Shown here piece by piece: positions 8,638-20,364 of a stretch of 64,000 bases of DNA (position 1 is its first letter; each line of letters starts with the position of its first letter). A program made the translations under genes and the position numbers. This DNA is from Calidifontibacter indicus (GTDB lineage: Bacteria; Actinomycetota; Actinomycetes; Actinomycetales; Dermatophilaceae): assembly GCF_003386865.1 (NCBI RefSeq), contig NZ_QTUA01000001.1:2170001-2234000 (forward strand), given 5' to 3'. Under the pieces are notes generated by a model that saw nothing but the letters and a program-made list of their open reading frames with translations, was not told the DNA's origin and searched no databases.

Positions 8638-10635
8638 GTGGCTGACCCGTCGACCTACCGTCCGAAACCAGGAGACATCCCGGTAGACCCGGGGGTCTAC
8701 CGTTTCCGCGACAAGGACGGCCGGGTCATCTACGTCGGCAAGGCCAAGTCGCTGCGCAGCCGGCTTTCGTCCTACTTCCAGGACATCACCGCGCTCCATC
8801 CGCGCACCCGCACGATGGTGCTCACCGGCGCGTCCGTCGAATGGACCGTCGTGCGCAACGAGGTCGAGGCGCTGCAACTCGAGTACTCCTGGATCAAGGA
8901 GTTCGACCCGCGCTTCAACGTCAAGTACCGCGACGACAAGTCTTATCCCTACCTCGCCGTCACGATGGGCGAGGAGTTTCCCCGCGCGCAGGTGATGCGC
9001 GGCGCGAAGCGCAAGGGCACCCGCTACTTCGGCCCCTACGCGCACGCCTGGGCGATCCGGGAGACGCTCGACCAGTTGTTGCGGGTCTTTCCGGTGCGCA
9101 CGTGCAGCGGAGGCGTCTTCAAGCGGGCCGGTCAGGTGGGGCGCCCCTGCCTGCTCGGCTACATCGAGAAGTGCTCGGCGCCGTGCGTCGGCAATGTGTC
9201 GGCCGAGGAGCACCGCGAGATCGCCGAGGAGTTCTGCGACTTCATGGACGGCAACACCGGCCGGTTCGTGAAGCGGCTCGAGCAGCAGATGAAGCAGGCT
9301 TCGGCCGAACTCGACTACGAGACCGCCGCCCGCCGGCGCGACGACATCGTCGCGTTGCGAAAGTCGTTGGAGCACAGCGCGGTTGTGCTGGGCGACAAGA
9401 CCGACACCGACGTGTTCGGCGTCGCCGACGACGACCTCGAGGCGGCCGTGCAGGTGTTCCACGTGCGCGGCGGACGGGTGCGCGGCCAGCGCGGCTGGGT
9501 CGTCGACAAGGAGGCCGAGGGCGACCTCGCTCTGGCCGAGGTGATCGAGCGGCTGCTACAGCAGGTCTACGGCGAGGAGTCGGGGCAAGGCGTGCCGCGC
9601 GAGGTGCTGGTGCCGGTGCTGCCCGCCGATGTCGACTCGATGGCCGAATGGCTCACCGAACGACGCGGCGCGCAGGTGTCGTTGCGGGTGCCGCAGCGGG
9701 GCGACAAGAAGACCCTGATGGAGACGGTCACCCGCAACGCGACCCAGTCGCTGGCCCGGCACAAAGTGGCCCGCGCCGGCGACCTCACCGCGCGCAGTCA
9801 GGCCCTGCAGGAACTCCAGGAGTATCTCGACCTGCCGCAGGCACCGTTGCGCATCGAGTGTTACGACGTCAGCCACGTCCAGGGCACCAACGTCGTCGCC
9901 AGCATGGTGGTCTTCGAGGACGGACTGCCGCGCAAGTCGGAGTACCGCAAGTTCGGGGTGCGCGGCACCCGCACCGAGTCGGGCGAGCTGCGTCTCGACG
10001 ACACCGCCGCCATGGACGAGGTGCTCACCCGGCGTTTCCGCCGGTATCTCGCCGAACGGGAGAACGCCGGAGACGTCGAACTCGACGACTTGGACGACGA
10101 CGCGCCCACGTCCGGACCGATCGACGAGACCACCGGAAAGCCGCGCCGGTTCGCCTACCCGCCGCAACTTGTCGTCGTCGACGGCGGCAAGCCGCAGGTC
10201 AGTGCGGCCACCCGGGCGTTGCGCGAGCTAGGCATCGACGACATCCCGGTGGTCGGCCTCGCGAAGCGGCTGGAGGAGGTCTGGGTCGACGGCGACGACT
10301 TCCCGGTCATCCTGCCGCGCACCAGCGAGGGTCTCTACCTGCTGCAGCGGGTACGTGACGAGGCACACCGGTTCGCGATCAGCTTCCACCGCCAGCGGCG
10401 CAGCAAGTCGATGACCGTGTCGGCCCTCGACGGCATCCCCGGCTTGGGCGAGGTGAAGCGCAAGGCGTTGCTGAAGCATTTCGGCTCGGTCAAGAAGGTG
10501 CGGGCCGCGACCGCCGAGGAGATCCGCGAAGTCGACGGCATCGGTCCGTCGCTTGCGGAGGCGATCCGCACGCATCTGGGCCAAGATGATGCTGCACCCG
10601 CGGTCAACCTGACCACGGGAGAGGTTCTGGAGTAG
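8638..10635 (+). CDS. uvrC: Excinuclease ABC subunit C
   Basis: UvrC makes both incisions around a lesion after UvrA/UvrB loading. The 665-residue protein has the N-terminal GIY-YIG nuclease domain ([21 protein letters not shown], residues 20-40), a UVR motif region ([22 protein letters not shown], about 215-240), and the RNase-H-like C-terminal nuclease domain ([28 protein letters not shown]). Two helix-hairpin-helix units close the protein ([19 protein letters not shown] and [11 protein letters not shown]). An acidic, probably disordered insertion (LDDLDDDAP, near 485) interrupts the nuclease domain, as in other actinobacteria. Start GTG 8638. rapZ follows after 6 nt, the conserved uvrC-rapZ-yvcK-whiA order. 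Confidence 0.97.
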   Translation: MADPSTYRPKPGDIPVDPGVYRFRDKDGRVIYVGKAKSLRSRLSSYFQDITALHPRTRTMVLTGASVEWTVVRNEVEALQLEYSWIKEFDPRFNVKYRDDKSYPYLAVTMGEEFPRAQVMRGAKRKGTRYFGPYAHAWAIRETLDQLLRVFPVRTCSGGVFKRAGQVGRPCLLGYIEKCSAPCVGNVSAEEHREIAEEFCDFMDGNTGRFVKRLEQQMKQASAELDYETAARRRDDIVALRKSLEHSAVVLGDKTDTDVFGVADDDLEAAVQVFHVRGGRVRGQRGWVVDKEAEGDLALAEVIERLLQQVYGEESGQGVPREVLVPVLPADVDSMAEWLTERRGAQVSLRVPQRGDKKTLMETVTRNATQSLARHKVARAGDLTARSQALQELQEYLDLPQAPLRIECYDVSHVQGTNVVASMVVFEDGLPRKSEYRKFGVRGTRTESGELRLDDTAAMDEVLTRRFRRYLAERENAGDVELDDLDDDAPTSGPIDETTGKPRRFAYPPQLVVVDGGKPQVSAATRALRELGIDDIPVVGLAKRLEEVWVDGDDFPVILPRTSEGLYLLQRVRDEAHRFAISFHRQRRSKSMTVSALDGIPGLGEVKRKALLKHFGSVKKVRAATAEEIREVDGIGPSLAEAIRTHLGQDDAAPAVNLTTGEVLE

Positions 10636-10641
10636 GGACGC

Positions 10642-11562
10642 ATGTCAGATCCGAGTCAGACCCCCGCCGTGTCCGAGCCAGCCACAGGGCCCACGGGGCA
10701 CGAGTTGCTCATCCTCACCGGGATGAGCGGCGCCGGCCGCACGAGTGCAGCCAACGTGCTCGAGGACGCGCAGTGGTACGTCATCGACAACCTGCCGCCG
10801 CAGATGTTGTCGGCCATGGCCGAGTTGCTCGCGGGCCGTTCCGAGAAGGCGCCGATGAAGTTGGCCGCGGTCGTCGACGTGCGGGCCCGCACCTTCTTCA
10901 CCGACTTCCGGGACGGCCTCGACCGGCTCCGTGACGAGGGCTGGCGGCCGCTGGTGCTGTTCATGGACGCCACCGACGAGGCGTTGGTGCGACGGTTCGA
11001 GTCGGTGCGCCGTCCGCACCCGTTGCAGGGGGAGGGACGCCTGCTCGACGGCATCCAGACCGAGCGTGAGGTGCTGCGCGAATTGCGCGCCAACGCCGAC
11101 GTGATCATCGACACCAGCGGCCTCAACGTGCATCAGTTGAGTGCGAAGGTGCGTCAGTTCCTCGGCCCGAGCGACCACCAGGTCGCGCTCCGGGTCGCGG
11201 TGCTGTCGTTCGGGTTCAAGTACGGCATCCCGCTCGACGCCGACATCGTGTTCGACATGCGGTTCCTGCCCAACCCGTTCTGGAACCCGGAGTTACGTCC
11301 GTTCACCGGCCAGGACCAGGTGGTGTCCGACTTCGTGCTGTCCCAGGACGGAGCGACCGAGTTTCTCGACCGCGCCGAGGCCATGCTCGAACCCGTGCTG
11401 CGCGGCTACCTGCGTGAAGGACGCAGTTACGCGACGATCGCGTTCGGCTGCACCGGCGGCAAGCACCGGTCGGTTGCAATGGCCGAGGCGTTGCGCAGCC
11501 GACTCGACGCCGACCCCGACATCCGCGCGGTCGTCGTGCACCGCGACCTCGGCCGTGAGTGA
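10642..11562 (+). CDS. rapZ: RNase adapter/nucleotide-binding protein RapZ (YvcJ)
   Basis: A P-loop protein of 306 residues with Walker [11 protein letters not shown] at about residue 28 and the family segment [12 protein letters not shown]. The C-terminal domain has [25 protein letters not shown] and the [14 protein letters not shown] motif. In E. coli RapZ guides RNase E to the sRNA GlmZ and so controls glucosamine-6-phosphate synthesis. In Gram-positives YvcJ binds and hydrolyses nucleotides and its wider role is less clear. It lies 6 nt after uvrC and 6 nt before yvcK, so the three are almost certainly cotranscribed. Confidence 0.95.
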   Translation: MSDPSQTPAVSEPATGPTGHELLILTGMSGAGRTSAANVLEDAQWYVIDNLPPQMLSAMAELLAGRSEKAPMKLAAVVDVRARTFFTDFRDGLDRLRDEGWRPLVLFMDATDEALVRRFESVRRPHPLQGEGRLLDGIQTEREVLRELRANADVIIDTSGLNVHQLSAKVRQFLGPSDHQVALRVAVLSFGFKYGIPLDADIVFDMRFLPNPFWNPELRPFTGQDQVVSDFVLSQDGATEFLDRAEAMLEPVLRGYLREGRSYATIAFGCTGGKHRSVAMAEALRSRLDADPDIRAVVVHRDLGRE

Positions 11563-11568
11563 CCCTCG

Positions 11569-12546
11569 ATGACCCCAGCACCCATCCCCGGTGTCGGCGC
11601 CGGGATCAACCTGCGTCCGCGCGTCGCTGCGCTCGGCGGCGGCCACGGCCTGTCGGCCTCCCTGCAGGCGCTGCAACTGGTGACCGACCGGATCACCGCG
11701 ATCGTCACGGTCGCCGACGACGGCGGCTCCAGCGGACGGCTGCGTGAGGAGTTCGACATCCTGCCGCCCGGTGACCTGCGGATGGCGTTGGCGGCGTTGT
11801 GCGACACCACCGAGTGGGGGCAACAGTGGGCCGACGCACTGCAACACCGCTTCGCCGGTGACGGCCCGCTCGGCGGGCACGCCCTCGGCAACCTGATCAT
11901 CGCCTCGCTGTGGGATCTGCTCGGCGACCCGGTCGCCGGTCTCGACCTGGTGGGGCGCCTGCTCGGTGCCCGCGGACGCGTGCTGCCGATGTCGACGGAG
12001 CCGCTGCAGATCCGCGCGATGGTGGCAGGTGTGCACCCCGACCGCGACGACGACGTGAGCGAGGTCGTCGGGCAGGCGCAGGTGGCCACCACCCCCGGTC
12101 GGGTGCAGTCGATCCGGCTCGTGCCCGACCCACCGTTGGCCTGCCGCGAGGCGGTCGACGCGATCCACGACGCGGAGTGGGTGGTGCTGGGGCCTGGCTC
12201 GTGGTTCACCTCGGTGATGCCACACCTCGCGGTGCCCGACCTGCGCGAGGCGCTCGTGCAGACCCGCGCCAAGCGTCTGCTGACGCTCAACGTGGTCAAC
12301 AGCGGCGAGACCGAAGGATTCACCGCGGCCGACCACCTGCAGGTGATGGTCGAGCACGCCCCGGAACTGCACTTCGATACCGTGCTCGCCGACGCGTCCG
12401 CCGTCGCCGGACAGGAACAGCAGTTGCGCAGCGCGGCCGAGTCGGTCGGCGCCGAGCTCGTGCTGAAAACGGTGGCCAACCCGCAGCGTCCGGGCACTCA
12501 CGACGTACTCTTGCTCGCTGCTGCGTATCGCGACATCGTCGGTTGA
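11569..12546 (+). CDS. yvcK: Gluconeogenesis factor YvcK (CofD-like)
   Basis: 325 residues of the YvcK/CofD-like family: [14 protein letters not shown] at the N-terminus (nucleotide-sugar binding), [17 protein letters not shown] and the [12 protein letters not shown] segment, then [12 protein letters not shown] and [11 protein letters not shown]. YvcK proteins bind UDP-sugars and are needed for normal growth and cell-wall synthesis on gluconeogenic carbon sources. The ATG at 11569 follows the rapZ stop by 6 nt. The position beside glycolytic genes fits a role in directing carbon between glycolysis and cell-wall precursors, which is an inference. Confidence 0.95.
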   Translation: MTPAPIPGVGAGINLRPRVAALGGGHGLSASLQALQLVTDRITAIVTVADDGGSSGRLREEFDILPPGDLRMALAALCDTTEWGQQWADALQHRFAGDGPLGGHALGNLIIASLWDLLGDPVAGLDLVGRLLGARGRVLPMSTEPLQIRAMVAGVHPDRDDDVSEVVGQAQVATTPGRVQSIRLVPDPPLACREAVDAIHDAEWVVLGPGSWFTSVMPHLAVPDLREALVQTRAKRLLTLNVVNSGETEGFTAADHLQVMVEHAPELHFDTVLADASAVAGQEQQLRSAAESVGAELVLKTVANPQRPGTHDVLLLAAAYRDIVG

Positions 12547-12643
12547 CCCCGACTTCCTCCGGACGCACACAGTTCACACAGGATCAACCAGCACGTCGCA
12601 CGGGCGCCACGAACGCACCGGCGGCGGTGAGAGGATTGCCGCC

Positions 12644-13627
12644 ATGGCGATGACATCCGCGGTCAAGGACGAACTCAGCCGACTGCCGGTCGCCAAGACC
12701 TGCTGCCGCAAGGCCGAGGTGTCCGCGATCCTGCGGTTCGCCGGTGGTCTGCACATCGTCGGTGGCCGCATCGTCATCGAGGCCGAACTCGACACCGCGA
12801 ACGCCGCACGCCGCCTGCGCAAGGACATCACCGACCTCTACGGCCAGGTGCCCGAGGTCGTCGTGATGAGCGCCGGTGGCATTCGTCGCACCAGCCGCTA
12901 CGTCGTGCGGGTCAGCCAGGACGGCGAGGCCCTGGCCCGTCAGACGGGCTTGATCGACAGCCGTGGCCGCCCCGTTCGCGGCCTGCCGCCGCGGGTGGTC
13001 AACGGGTCGATCTGCGACGCCGAGGCCGCCTGGCGCGGTGCGTTCCTCGCCCACGGTTCGCTCACCGAGCCGGGCCGCTCGTCGGCCCTGGAGGTCACCT
13101 GCCCGGGCCCGGAGGCCGCCTTGGCGCTCGTCGGTGCGGCCCGCCGGCTCGGCATCGCGAGCAAGGCGCGCGAGGTGCGCGGCGTCGACCGTGTGGTCAT
13201 CCGCGACGGCGACGCGATCAGCCAACTGCTCACCCGGCTCGGTGCTCACGACTGCGTGCTGTCCTGGGAGGAGCGCCGGATGCGGCGCGAGGTGCGCGCG
13301 ACGGCCAACCGGCTCGCCAACTTCGACGACGCCAACCTGCGCCGTTCGGCCCGTGCCGCGGTCGCCGCGGGCGCGCGGGTGGGGCGCGCGATGGAGATCC
13401 TCGGCGACGAGGTGCCCGACCACCTGGCGCACGCCGGACAACTGCGTCTGCAGCACAAGCAGGCGAGCCTGGAAGAGCTCGGGCAGCTGTCCCAGCCGAC
13501 GATGACCAAGGACGCCGTGGCCGGCCGCATCCGGCGGCTGCTGGCGATGGCCGACAAGAAGGCCGAGGAGCTCGGCATCCCCGGCACCGAGGCCGGGCTG
13601 ACCCCGGACATGCTCGACGGGGAGTGA
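12644..13627 (+). CDS. whiA: DNA-binding protein WhiA
   Basis: WhiA of 327 residues, with the N-terminal degenerate LAGLIDADG homing-endonuclease-like domain ([30 protein letters not shown]) and a C-terminal helix-turn-helix ([30 protein letters not shown]). In Streptomyces WhiA works with WhiB to start sporulation septation; in non-sporulating actinobacteria it is conserved and probably regulates cell division or the cell cycle. About 97 bp separate it from yvcK, so it may have its own promoter, though it keeps the standard position. The GC-rich intergenic to gap follows. Confidence 0.96.
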   Translation: MAMTSAVKDELSRLPVAKTCCRKAEVSAILRFAGGLHIVGGRIVIEAELDTANAARRLRKDITDLYGQVPEVVVMSAGGIRRTSRYVVRVSQDGEALARQTGLIDSRGRPVRGLPPRVVNGSICDAEAAWRGAFLAHGSLTEPGRSSALEVTCPGPEAALALVGAARRLGIASKAREVRGVDRVVIRDGDAISQLLTRLGAHDCVLSWEERRMRREVRATANRLANFDDANLRRSARAAVAAGARVGRAMEILGDEVPDHLAHAGQLRLQHKQASLEELGQLSQPTMTKDAVAGRIRRLLAMADKKAEELGIPGTEAGLTPDMLDGE

Positions 13628-14826
<1,199 letters not shown>

Positions 14827-14830
14827 GCCG

Positions 14831-16030
14831 ATGCGCACGATCGATGACCTGGGTGACCTGAAGGGCAAGAAGGTGCTGCTGCGCAGCGACCTGAACGTCC
14901 CGCTCGACGGCCGCACGATCACCGACGACGGACGCATCCGCGCGTCCGTGCCGACGATCGAGAAGCTGACCGGGCAGGGCGCCCAGGTCATCGTGTGCGC
15001 CCACCTCGGGCGGCCCAAGGGTGCGCCCGAGGAGAAGTACTCCCTCGCGCCGGTAGCGCAGCGACTGGGCGAACTGATCGGCAAACCGGTGGCGTTCGCG
15101 TCCGACACCGTCGGCGAGTCGGCCAAGGAGAAGGTCGCCGCGTTGCAGGACGGCGAGGTCGTGTTGCTCGAGAACCTCCGGTTCAACCCGGGGGAGACCA
15201 GCAAGGACGACGCGGAGCGTTCCGCGTTCGCAAGTGAACTCGCTTCTCTGGCAGACGTTTTCGTCAGTGACGGCTTCGGTGTCGTGCACCGCGCGCAGGC
15301 GTCGGTCTACGACATCGCCCAGCTGCTGCCGCACGCCGCCGGCGGACTGGTGCAGGCCGAGGTCGAGGTGCTCAAGCGCCTCACCGACGAGCCGCAGCGC
15401 CCGTACGCGGTGGTGCTCGGTGGCGCGAAGGTCAGCGACAAGCTCGGTGTGATCGAGAACCTCCTGAAGACCGCCGACCAGCTCGTCATCGGCGGCGGCA
15501 TGGTGTTCACCTTCCTCGCCGCCCAAGGGCACGAGGTCGGCAAGAGCCTGCTGGAGAAGGACCAGATCGACACCGTCAAGGGTTACCTCGACGAGGCGAA
15601 GGCCAAGGGCGTCGAGATCGTGCTCCCGACCGACATCGTGGCTGCCACGGAGTTCTCGGCCGACGCCGACCACGAGGTCGTCGCCGCCGACGCGATCCCC
15701 GCCGACCGGATGGGCCTCGACATCGGGCCGGAATCCGGCAGGGCGTTCGCCGAGGTCGTGCGCGCGGCGAAGACGGTCTTCTGGAACGGCCCGATGGGTG
15801 CGTTCGAGATGGAGCCCTATGCGGCCGGCACCAAGGCGGTCGCCGAGGCCGTGGCGGAGGCCACGAAGCAGGGCGCGCTGACCGTCATCGGCGGCGGCGA
15901 CTCCGCCGCCGCGGTGCGTCAGCTCGGTTTCGCCGACGACGACTTCACCCACATCTCCACGGGTGGCGGCGCCAGCCTCGAGTACCTCGAGGGCAAAGAA
16001 CTGCCCGGTCTGTCGGTGCTCGACAACTGA
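14831..16030 (+). CDS. pgk: Phosphoglycerate kinase
   Basis: 399 residues, transferring phosphate from 1,3-bisphosphoglycerate to ADP. The sequence shows the PGK signature [12 protein letters not shown] near the N-terminus, the substrate-binding [12 protein letters not shown] segment, the hinge region with [14 protein letters not shown] and the nucleotide-binding [18 protein letters not shown] and GGGDSAAAV motifs. It starts at ATG 14831 (MRTIDDL), 4 nt after gap, and is followed by tpiA with a 39-nt gap. Length and motifs are canonical, with nothing missing. Confidence 0.98.
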   Translation: MRTIDDLGDLKGKKVLLRSDLNVPLDGRTITDDGRIRASVPTIEKLTGQGAQVIVCAHLGRPKGAPEEKYSLAPVAQRLGELIGKPVAFASDTVGESAKEKVAALQDGEVVLLENLRFNPGETSKDDAERSAFASELASLADVFVSDGFGVVHRAQASVYDIAQLLPHAAGGLVQAEVEVLKRLTDEPQRPYAVVLGGAKVSDKLGVIENLLKTADQLVIGGGMVFTFLAAQGHEVGKSLLEKDQIDTVKGYLDEAKAKGVEIVLPTDIVAATEFSADADHEVVAADAIPADRMGLDIGPESGRAFAEVVRAAKTVFWNGPMGAFEMEPYAAGTKAVAEAVAEATKQGALTVIGGGDSAAAVRQLGFADDDFTHISTGGGASLEYLEGKELPGLSVLDN

Positions 16031-16069
16031 TGCCCGGCCCATACCCACGCACGATCCACGGAGTTCGAC

Positions 16070-16867
16070 ATGGCTGACGCCCGCACCCCCCTCATCGCCG
16101 GCAACTGGAAGATGAACCTCGACCACCAGCAGGGCACCGTCCTGGTGCAGAAGTTGGACTGGACGCTGCGTGACGGCAAGCACGACTTCGACCAGGTCGA
16201 GGTCGCGGTGATCCCGCCGTTCACCGCCCTGCGTTCGGTGCAGACCCTCATCGACGGCGACAAGCTGAAGCTCAAGCTCGGCGCGCAAGACCTCAGCCAG
16301 CACGACGAGGGCGCCTACACCGGTGACATCGCGGGCGTGTTCCTGCGCAAGCTGGGCTGCGAGTACGTGGTCGTCGGACACTCCGAGCGTCGCGAGTACC
16401 ACGCCGAGACCGACGAGGTCGTCGCCGCGAAGGTGAAGGCTGCCTACAAGAACGACCTCACCCCGATCCTGTGCGTGGGCGAGAAGTTGGAGACCCGCAA
16501 GGCGGGCGAGCAGGTCGAGTTCGTGCTCGCGCAGGTGCGCGCCGCCCTCGACGGCCTGCCCGCGACGCAGGCCGAGTCGATCGTCATCGCCTACGAGCCG
16601 GTGTGGGCGATCGGCACCGGCGAGGTGGCCACCCCGGCCGATGCCCAGGAGGTCTGCGGCGCGATCCGCGGCGAGCTGGCATCGCTCTACGACCAGAAGC
16701 TGGCCGACGGGGTGCGGGTGCTCTACGGCGGTTCGGTGAAGTCGGGCAATGTCGCCTCGATCATGGCCGAGCAGGACGTCGACGGCGCGCTGGTGGGTGG
16801 TGCCAGCATCGACCCGACCGAGTTCGCGACGATCTGCCGGTACAAGCAGCACCACGGCGGCTCCTGA
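16070..16867 (+). CDS. tpiA: Triosephosphate isomerase
   Basis: 265 residues, interconverting dihydroxyacetone phosphate and glyceraldehyde-3-phosphate. All catalytic landmarks are visible: Lys in AGNWKMN, His in [10 protein letters not shown], Glu in [12 protein letters not shown], and the phosphate-binding YGGSVKSGN and VGGASI loops near the C-terminus. Last gene of the gap-pgk-tpiA operon; a GC-rich hairpin immediately downstream (16879-16914) separates it from secG. Confidence 0.98.
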   Translation: MADARTPLIAGNWKMNLDHQQGTVLVQKLDWTLRDGKHDFDQVEVAVIPPFTALRSVQTLIDGDKLKLKLGAQDLSQHDEGAYTGDIAGVFLRKLGCEYVVVGHSERREYHAETDEVVAAKVKAAYKNDLTPILCVGEKLETRKAGEQVEFVLAQVRAALDGLPATQAESIVIAYEPVWAIGTGEVATPADAQEVCGAIRGELASLYDQKLADGVRVLYGGSVKSGNVASIMAEQDVDGALVGGASIDPTEFATICRYKQHHGGS

Positions 16868-16878
16868 CCGCGTCCAAC

Positions 16879-16914
16879 GGTGGATCGTCGTCGTCCTGGC
16901 AACGACGATCCACC
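16879..16914 (+). terminator. Hairpin after tpiA
   Basis: A 13-bp perfect stem (16879-16891 with 16902-16914, core GGATCGTCGT/ACGACGATCC) with a 10-nt loop, followed by TTTCGG. Placed 12 nt after the tpiA stop, it is likely the end of the glycolytic operon transcript. Confidence 0.65.
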
Positions 16915-17059
16915 TTTCGGCAACGGAGATGGCCCGACGCGCCCGCGGGCCGGGCAATCGGAGCTGCCACGCCGATGCCGTAAAGTTGGACGGGTTGCCG
17001 CCACCCGAGGTGGCCGCAAGTGGCGGACAAGATGTTTTCGACGAAGGTGAGTTCCTGAC

Positions 17060-17305
17060 GTGGATGCGATGCGGATCGCGTTGCAGGTGCTGGTGGTCCT
17101 CAGCAGCTTCTTCCTGGTGCTGCTGATCCTGATGCACAAAGGCAAGGGCGGCGGTCTGTCCGACATGTTCGGTGGCGGCGTCAGCAGCAACCTGGGCGGT
17201 TCGTCGGTCGCCGAGAAGAACCTCAACCGGCTCACCGTGATCGCCGGGCTCATCTGGATCGGCGCGATCGTCGGTCTGGGTCTCATCGCGCGCTTCAGCG
17301 CCTGA
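17060..17305 (+). CDS. secG: Preprotein translocase subunit SecG
   Basis: A small membrane protein of 81 residues with two transmembrane helices (about 5-25 and 58-78). The loop between them is glycine-rich: HKGKGGGLSDMFGGG, the SecG hallmark. SecG assists the SecYE channel in protein export. Start is GTG at 17060; the next in-frame ATG (17069) would also keep both helices. Its place after tpiA and before rbpA is conserved in actinobacteria. Confidence 0.93.
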   Translation: MDAMRIALQVLVVLSSFFLVLLILMHKGKGGGLSDMFGGGVSSNLGGSSVAEKNLNRLTVIAGLIWIGAIVGLGLIARFSA

Positions 17306-17333
17306 ATCGAATCGGACGAGAAGGAGTCACGTC

Positions 17334-17684
17334 GTGGCAGGTGGAAACGCAATTCGGGGCAGCCGGGTCGGTGCCGGTCCGATGGGCGAGGCGGAGCGCG
17401 GCGAGGCCGCACCCCGCGTCATCGTGTCGTACTGGTGCTCCAACGGGCACGAGACCAAGCCCAGCTTCGCGCAGGAGCCCGGCATGGTCGTCCCCGAGCA
17501 GTGGGACTGCCCGCGCTGCGGGTTCCCGGCCGGCCAGGACAAGGACAACCCGCCGGCTCCGCCGAAGGCCGAGCCCTACAAGACGCATCTCGCCTACGTG
17601 AAGGAGCGCCGCTCCGACGCCGAGGGTGCCGTGATCCTCGACGAAGCCCTGGGGGCGCTGCGCGAGCGCGGCCTCATCAAGTAA
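17334..17684 (+). CDS. rbpA: RNA polymerase-binding protein RbpA
   Basis: An actinobacteria-specific transcription factor of 116 residues that binds sigma factors and core RNA polymerase and stabilises the promoter open complex. Typical features are the flexible basic N-terminus (GGNAIRGSRVGAGPMG), the zinc-binding or structural Cys motifs YWCSNGHE and CPRCGFPAG, and the C-terminal sigma-interaction helices (THLAYVKERRSDAEGAVILDEAL). GTG at 17334 follows AAGGAG at 17321-17326. It is followed by a strong terminator. This gene alone marks the window as actinobacterial. Confidence 0.96.
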   Translation: MAGGNAIRGSRVGAGPMGEAERGEAAPRVIVSYWCSNGHETKPSFAQEPGMVVPEQWDCPRCGFPAGQDKDNPPAPPKAEPYKTHLAYVKERRSDAEGAVILDEALGALRERGLIK

Positions 17685-17700
17685 CAGCAGGAACTTCTAC

Positions 17701-17726
17701 CAGCCCCGCCGAGCTCGGCGGGGCTG
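17701..17726 (+). terminator. Perfect palindromic terminator after rbpA
   Basis: A 26-bp perfect palindrome built from CAGCCCCGCCGAG and its reverse complement, followed by GTTTGCT. It lies 17 nt after the rbpA stop and, being symmetric, may also stop leftward transcription from the opcA side. Confidence 0.75.
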
Positions 17727-17896
17727 GTTTGCTTCTGCCGTCCGAGCGCCGGACGCAGGCAGCGGTCAGCAGCGCCCGATCACCGCGAACATCGTGACGG
17801 ACATGAACGCCTCGTCGCGACCCGCAGCGGGCGACCACTGCATCGACGAGTTGCTGCGCGTCGGCGGCTCTCAGGAACCCGTCCGCGACCGCCCGG

Positions 17897-18823
17897 CTAC
17901 TTGCGGGCCGCCCCGGCGAGGTCGAGGTGCTTGAGGGCCCGCCGGTAGACCTCGTCCTTGTCCAGGTGCCGCAGTTCCTCGCTCAGCGCCTGAGCGGTGG
18001 TCGGACGCGGCAACGGGAACGGACGCGGCTGCTGCCCCGGCTGGGTCAGCGTCGCCTGGCTGGTCTCGGCGGCGCGTTCGAGCACGATCGGGCCGCTCGC
18101 CCGATCCAGCCGCACGCTCATCAGCCCGACTCCCGCCGGACCGTCGATGCGTTCCACCGGGCAGCGCAGCCGCACCCCGAGCCACGCGGCGATGAGGTCG
18201 GCACTGGCCGAGTCGGACGCACCCTTGACCGTGACCGACTGCACCGACTCGAACGGCATCTGGTCGAGTGCGGTGGCCAGCAGGGCGCGCCACCGGGTGG
18301 TGCGCGACCACGCCATGTCGGTGTCACCGGGGGAGTAGTTGTCGGCGCGCACCCGCAGCGCACGCCGCGGGCCGGGAGCCAACGACACGTCGGTGATGCG
18401 TCGACCGGCGAGCATGCCCACCGACGAGCCGGCGAGGTCCTTCTCGCCCTCACCCGGCCACCAGGCGACCACCGCGGAGTCGGGCAGCAGCAACGGTGTG
18501 ACGACGCTGCCGGCGTGCGACGCGAGTTCGCCGAAGCTGCGCATGACCACCAGTTCGCTCACGCCGGCGTCACCGCCGACCCGCACCTGCGCGTCGAGTC
18601 GGCTGGCCGTGCGGCCCGAGCCGCGCACCAGCGCGAGGATGCGGCTCGGGTGCTCCCGGCTCGCCTCCGCGGCAGCGTCGACGGCCGCGTCGGCGTTGTC
18701 CTCGTCGGTGACGACGATGAGCGTCATCACCCGGCCGAGCGTGACGGCGCCGACCTGGGAGCGCAGCCGCACCAGTGCCTTGGAGATGTCGCGGGTGGTG
18801 CAGTCGGGCAGATCGGCGATCAC
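17897..18823 (-). CDS. opcA: Glucose-6-phosphate dehydrogenase assembly protein OpcA
   Basis: OpcA of 308 residues, the actinobacterial/cyanobacterial partner needed for assembly or redox activation of glucose-6-phosphate dehydrogenase. Family-typical segments are the TTRDISKALVRLR start, ASREHPSRILALV and the VVAWWPGEG motif. GTG start at 18823 overlaps the zwf stop (GTGA), giving tight coupling to its partner enzyme. It is the last gene of the tkt-tal-pgi-zwf-opcA operon. In many relatives opcA is followed by a 6-phosphogluconolactonase gene; here the next 210 bp hold only the rbpA terminator side. Confidence 0.94.
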   Translation of the reverse strand: MIADLPDCTTRDISKALVRLRSQVGAVTLGRVMTLIVVTDEDNADAAVDAAAEASREHPSRILALVRGSGRTASRLDAQVRVGGDAGVSELVVMRSFGELASHAGSVVTPLLLPDSAVVAWWPGEGEKDLAGSSVGMLAGRRITDVSLAPGPRRALRVRADNYSPGDTDMAWSRTTRWRALLATALDQMPFESVQSVTVKGASDSASADLIAAWLGVRLRCPVERIDGPAGVGLMSVRLDRASGPIVLERAAETSQATLTQPGQQPRPFPLPRPTTAQALSEELRHLDKDEVYRRALKHLDLAGAARK

Positions 18824-20364
18824 GGGGTCCTCCAGACGCGTCCGTCGAGACGCAGCATCGTGTCGGCGGTGGTCGGCCCCCAGCTGCCGGCGGCGTACGG
18901 CGCCGGCTTGCCGTGGCGGTCCCAGTAGCGTTCGACCGGGTCGAGGATCTGCCAGGACAGGTCGACCTCCTCGTGCCGCGGGAACAGCGGCGGGTCGCCG
19001 AGCAGCACGTCGAGGATGAGCCGCTCGTAGGCCTCCGGGCTCGACTCGGTGAACGCGGTGCCGTAACCGAAGTCCATCGTGACGTCGCGCAACTCCATCG
19101 AGCCCGCACCGGGCACCTTCGACCCGAACCTGATCGTCACGCCCTCGTCGGGCTGCACCCGGATCACGATCGCGTTCTGGCCGAGTTCCTCGGTGGAGGT
19201 CTCGTTGAACGGAAGGTGCGGTGCTCGCTTGAAGACGACCGCGATCTCGGTGACCCGCTTGCCGAGCCGCTTGCCGGTGCGCAGGTAGAACGGCACCCCC
19301 GCCCAGCGGCGGGTGGCGATCTCGAGCTTCATCGCGGCGTACGTCTCGGTCTTGGAGTCGGGCGCGATGCCGTCCTCCTCCAGGAACCCGGTGACCTTCT
19401 CCGAGCCCTGCCAGCCGGCGGTGTACTGCCCGCGGGCCGTGTGCTTACCGAGGTCGGACGGCAACCGCACCGCCGCGAGAATCTTCTCCTTCTCGGTGCG
19501 AAGAGCCTTGGCGGAGAAGGAGTTCGGTTGCTCCATAGCGGTGATCGCGAGCAATTGGAGCAGGTGGTTCTGGATGACGTCGCGGGCGGCGCCGATGCCG
19601 TCGTAGTAGCCCGCGCGGCCGCCGATGCCGATGTCCTCGGCCATGGTGATCTGCACGTGGTCGACGTAGTTGCTGTTCCAGACCGGCTCGAACAGCTGGT
19701 TGGCGAAGCGCAGCGCCAGGATGTTCTGCACCGTCTCCTTGCCCAGGTAGTGGTCGATCCGGAAGACCGAGTCGGTGGGGAAGACCGCACCCACGATGTC
19801 GTTGAGTTCGCGGGCGCTGTCGCGGTCGTGGCCGAACGGCTTCTCGATGACCACACGGCGCCACGTGTCGGCCCGCGGCGTCGACAGCCCGGAGCGCTCC
19901 AACTGCTGGCACACGGTGCCGAAGGCGGCCGGCGGGATCGACAGGTAGAAGGCGTGGTTGCCCCCGGTGCCGCGCTCCTCGTCGAGTTCGCTCACCGTGC
20001 GGGCGAGTTCGTCGAAGGCCTCGTCGTCGTCGAACGAGCCGGGCACGAAGCGCAGGCCCTTGCTCATGTCACGCCAGACGTCTTCGGAGAAACCGGTGCG
20101 GGCACCCGCCTGCACTGCTTCCTTCACGATTCGATCGAAGTCCTGGTCTTCCCAGTCGCGCCGGGCGAACCCGACGAGGGAGAAGCTGGGGGAGAGCAGG
20201 CCGCGGTTGTAGAGGTCGTAGATCGCGGGGAGCAGCTTCTTGCGGGCGAGGTCGCCGGTGACGCCGAACATCACCATGCTGCACGGACCCGCGATCCGCG
20301 GGAGGCGGCGGTCGGCCGCCTCCCGCAGCGGGTTGATCCCGCGTGCGACGCGGGCCGGGCTCAC
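18820..20364 (-). CDS. zwf: Glucose-6-phosphate 1-dehydrogenase
   Basis: 514 residues, oxidising glucose-6-phosphate with NADP to 6-phosphogluconolactone, the entry to the oxidative pentose-phosphate pathway. The cofactor-binding FGVTGDLARKKLLPA loop and the active-site RIDHYLGKETVQN signature are intact, and the C-terminal domain has the usual PFYLRTGKRL and EAYERLILD segments. It overlaps pgi upstream and opcA downstream by 4 nt each (GTGA), so the enzyme and its assembly factor are translationally linked. Confidence 0.98.
   Translation of the reverse strand: MSPARVARGINPLREAADRRLPRIAGPCSMVMFGVTGDLARKKLLPAIYDLYNRGLLSPSFSLVGFARRDWEDQDFDRIVKEAVQAGARTGFSEDVWRDMSKGLRFVPGSFDDDEAFDELARTVSELDEERGTGGNHAFYLSIPPAAFGTVCQQLERSGLSTPRADTWRRVVIEKPFGHDRDSARELNDIVGAVFPTDSVFRIDHYLGKETVQNILALRFANQLFEPVWNSNYVDHVQITMAEDIGIGGRAGYYDGIGAARDVIQNHLLQLLAITAMEQPNSFSAKALRTEKEKILAAVRLPSDLGKHTARGQYTAGWQGSEKVTGFLEEDGIAPDSKTETYAAMKLEIATRRWAGVPFYLRTGKRLGKRVTEIAVVFKRAPHLPFNETSTEELGQNAIVIRVQPDEGVTIRFGSKVPGAGSMELRDVTMDFGYGTAFTESSPEAYERLILDVLLGDPPLFPRHEEVDLSWQILDPVERYWDRHGKPAPYAAGSWGPTTADTMLRLDGRVWRTP

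Noticed and set aside
17760-17896. Possible remnant of 6-phosphogluconolactonase after opcA
   Set aside because: The minus-strand translation shows no recognisable lactonase motif.
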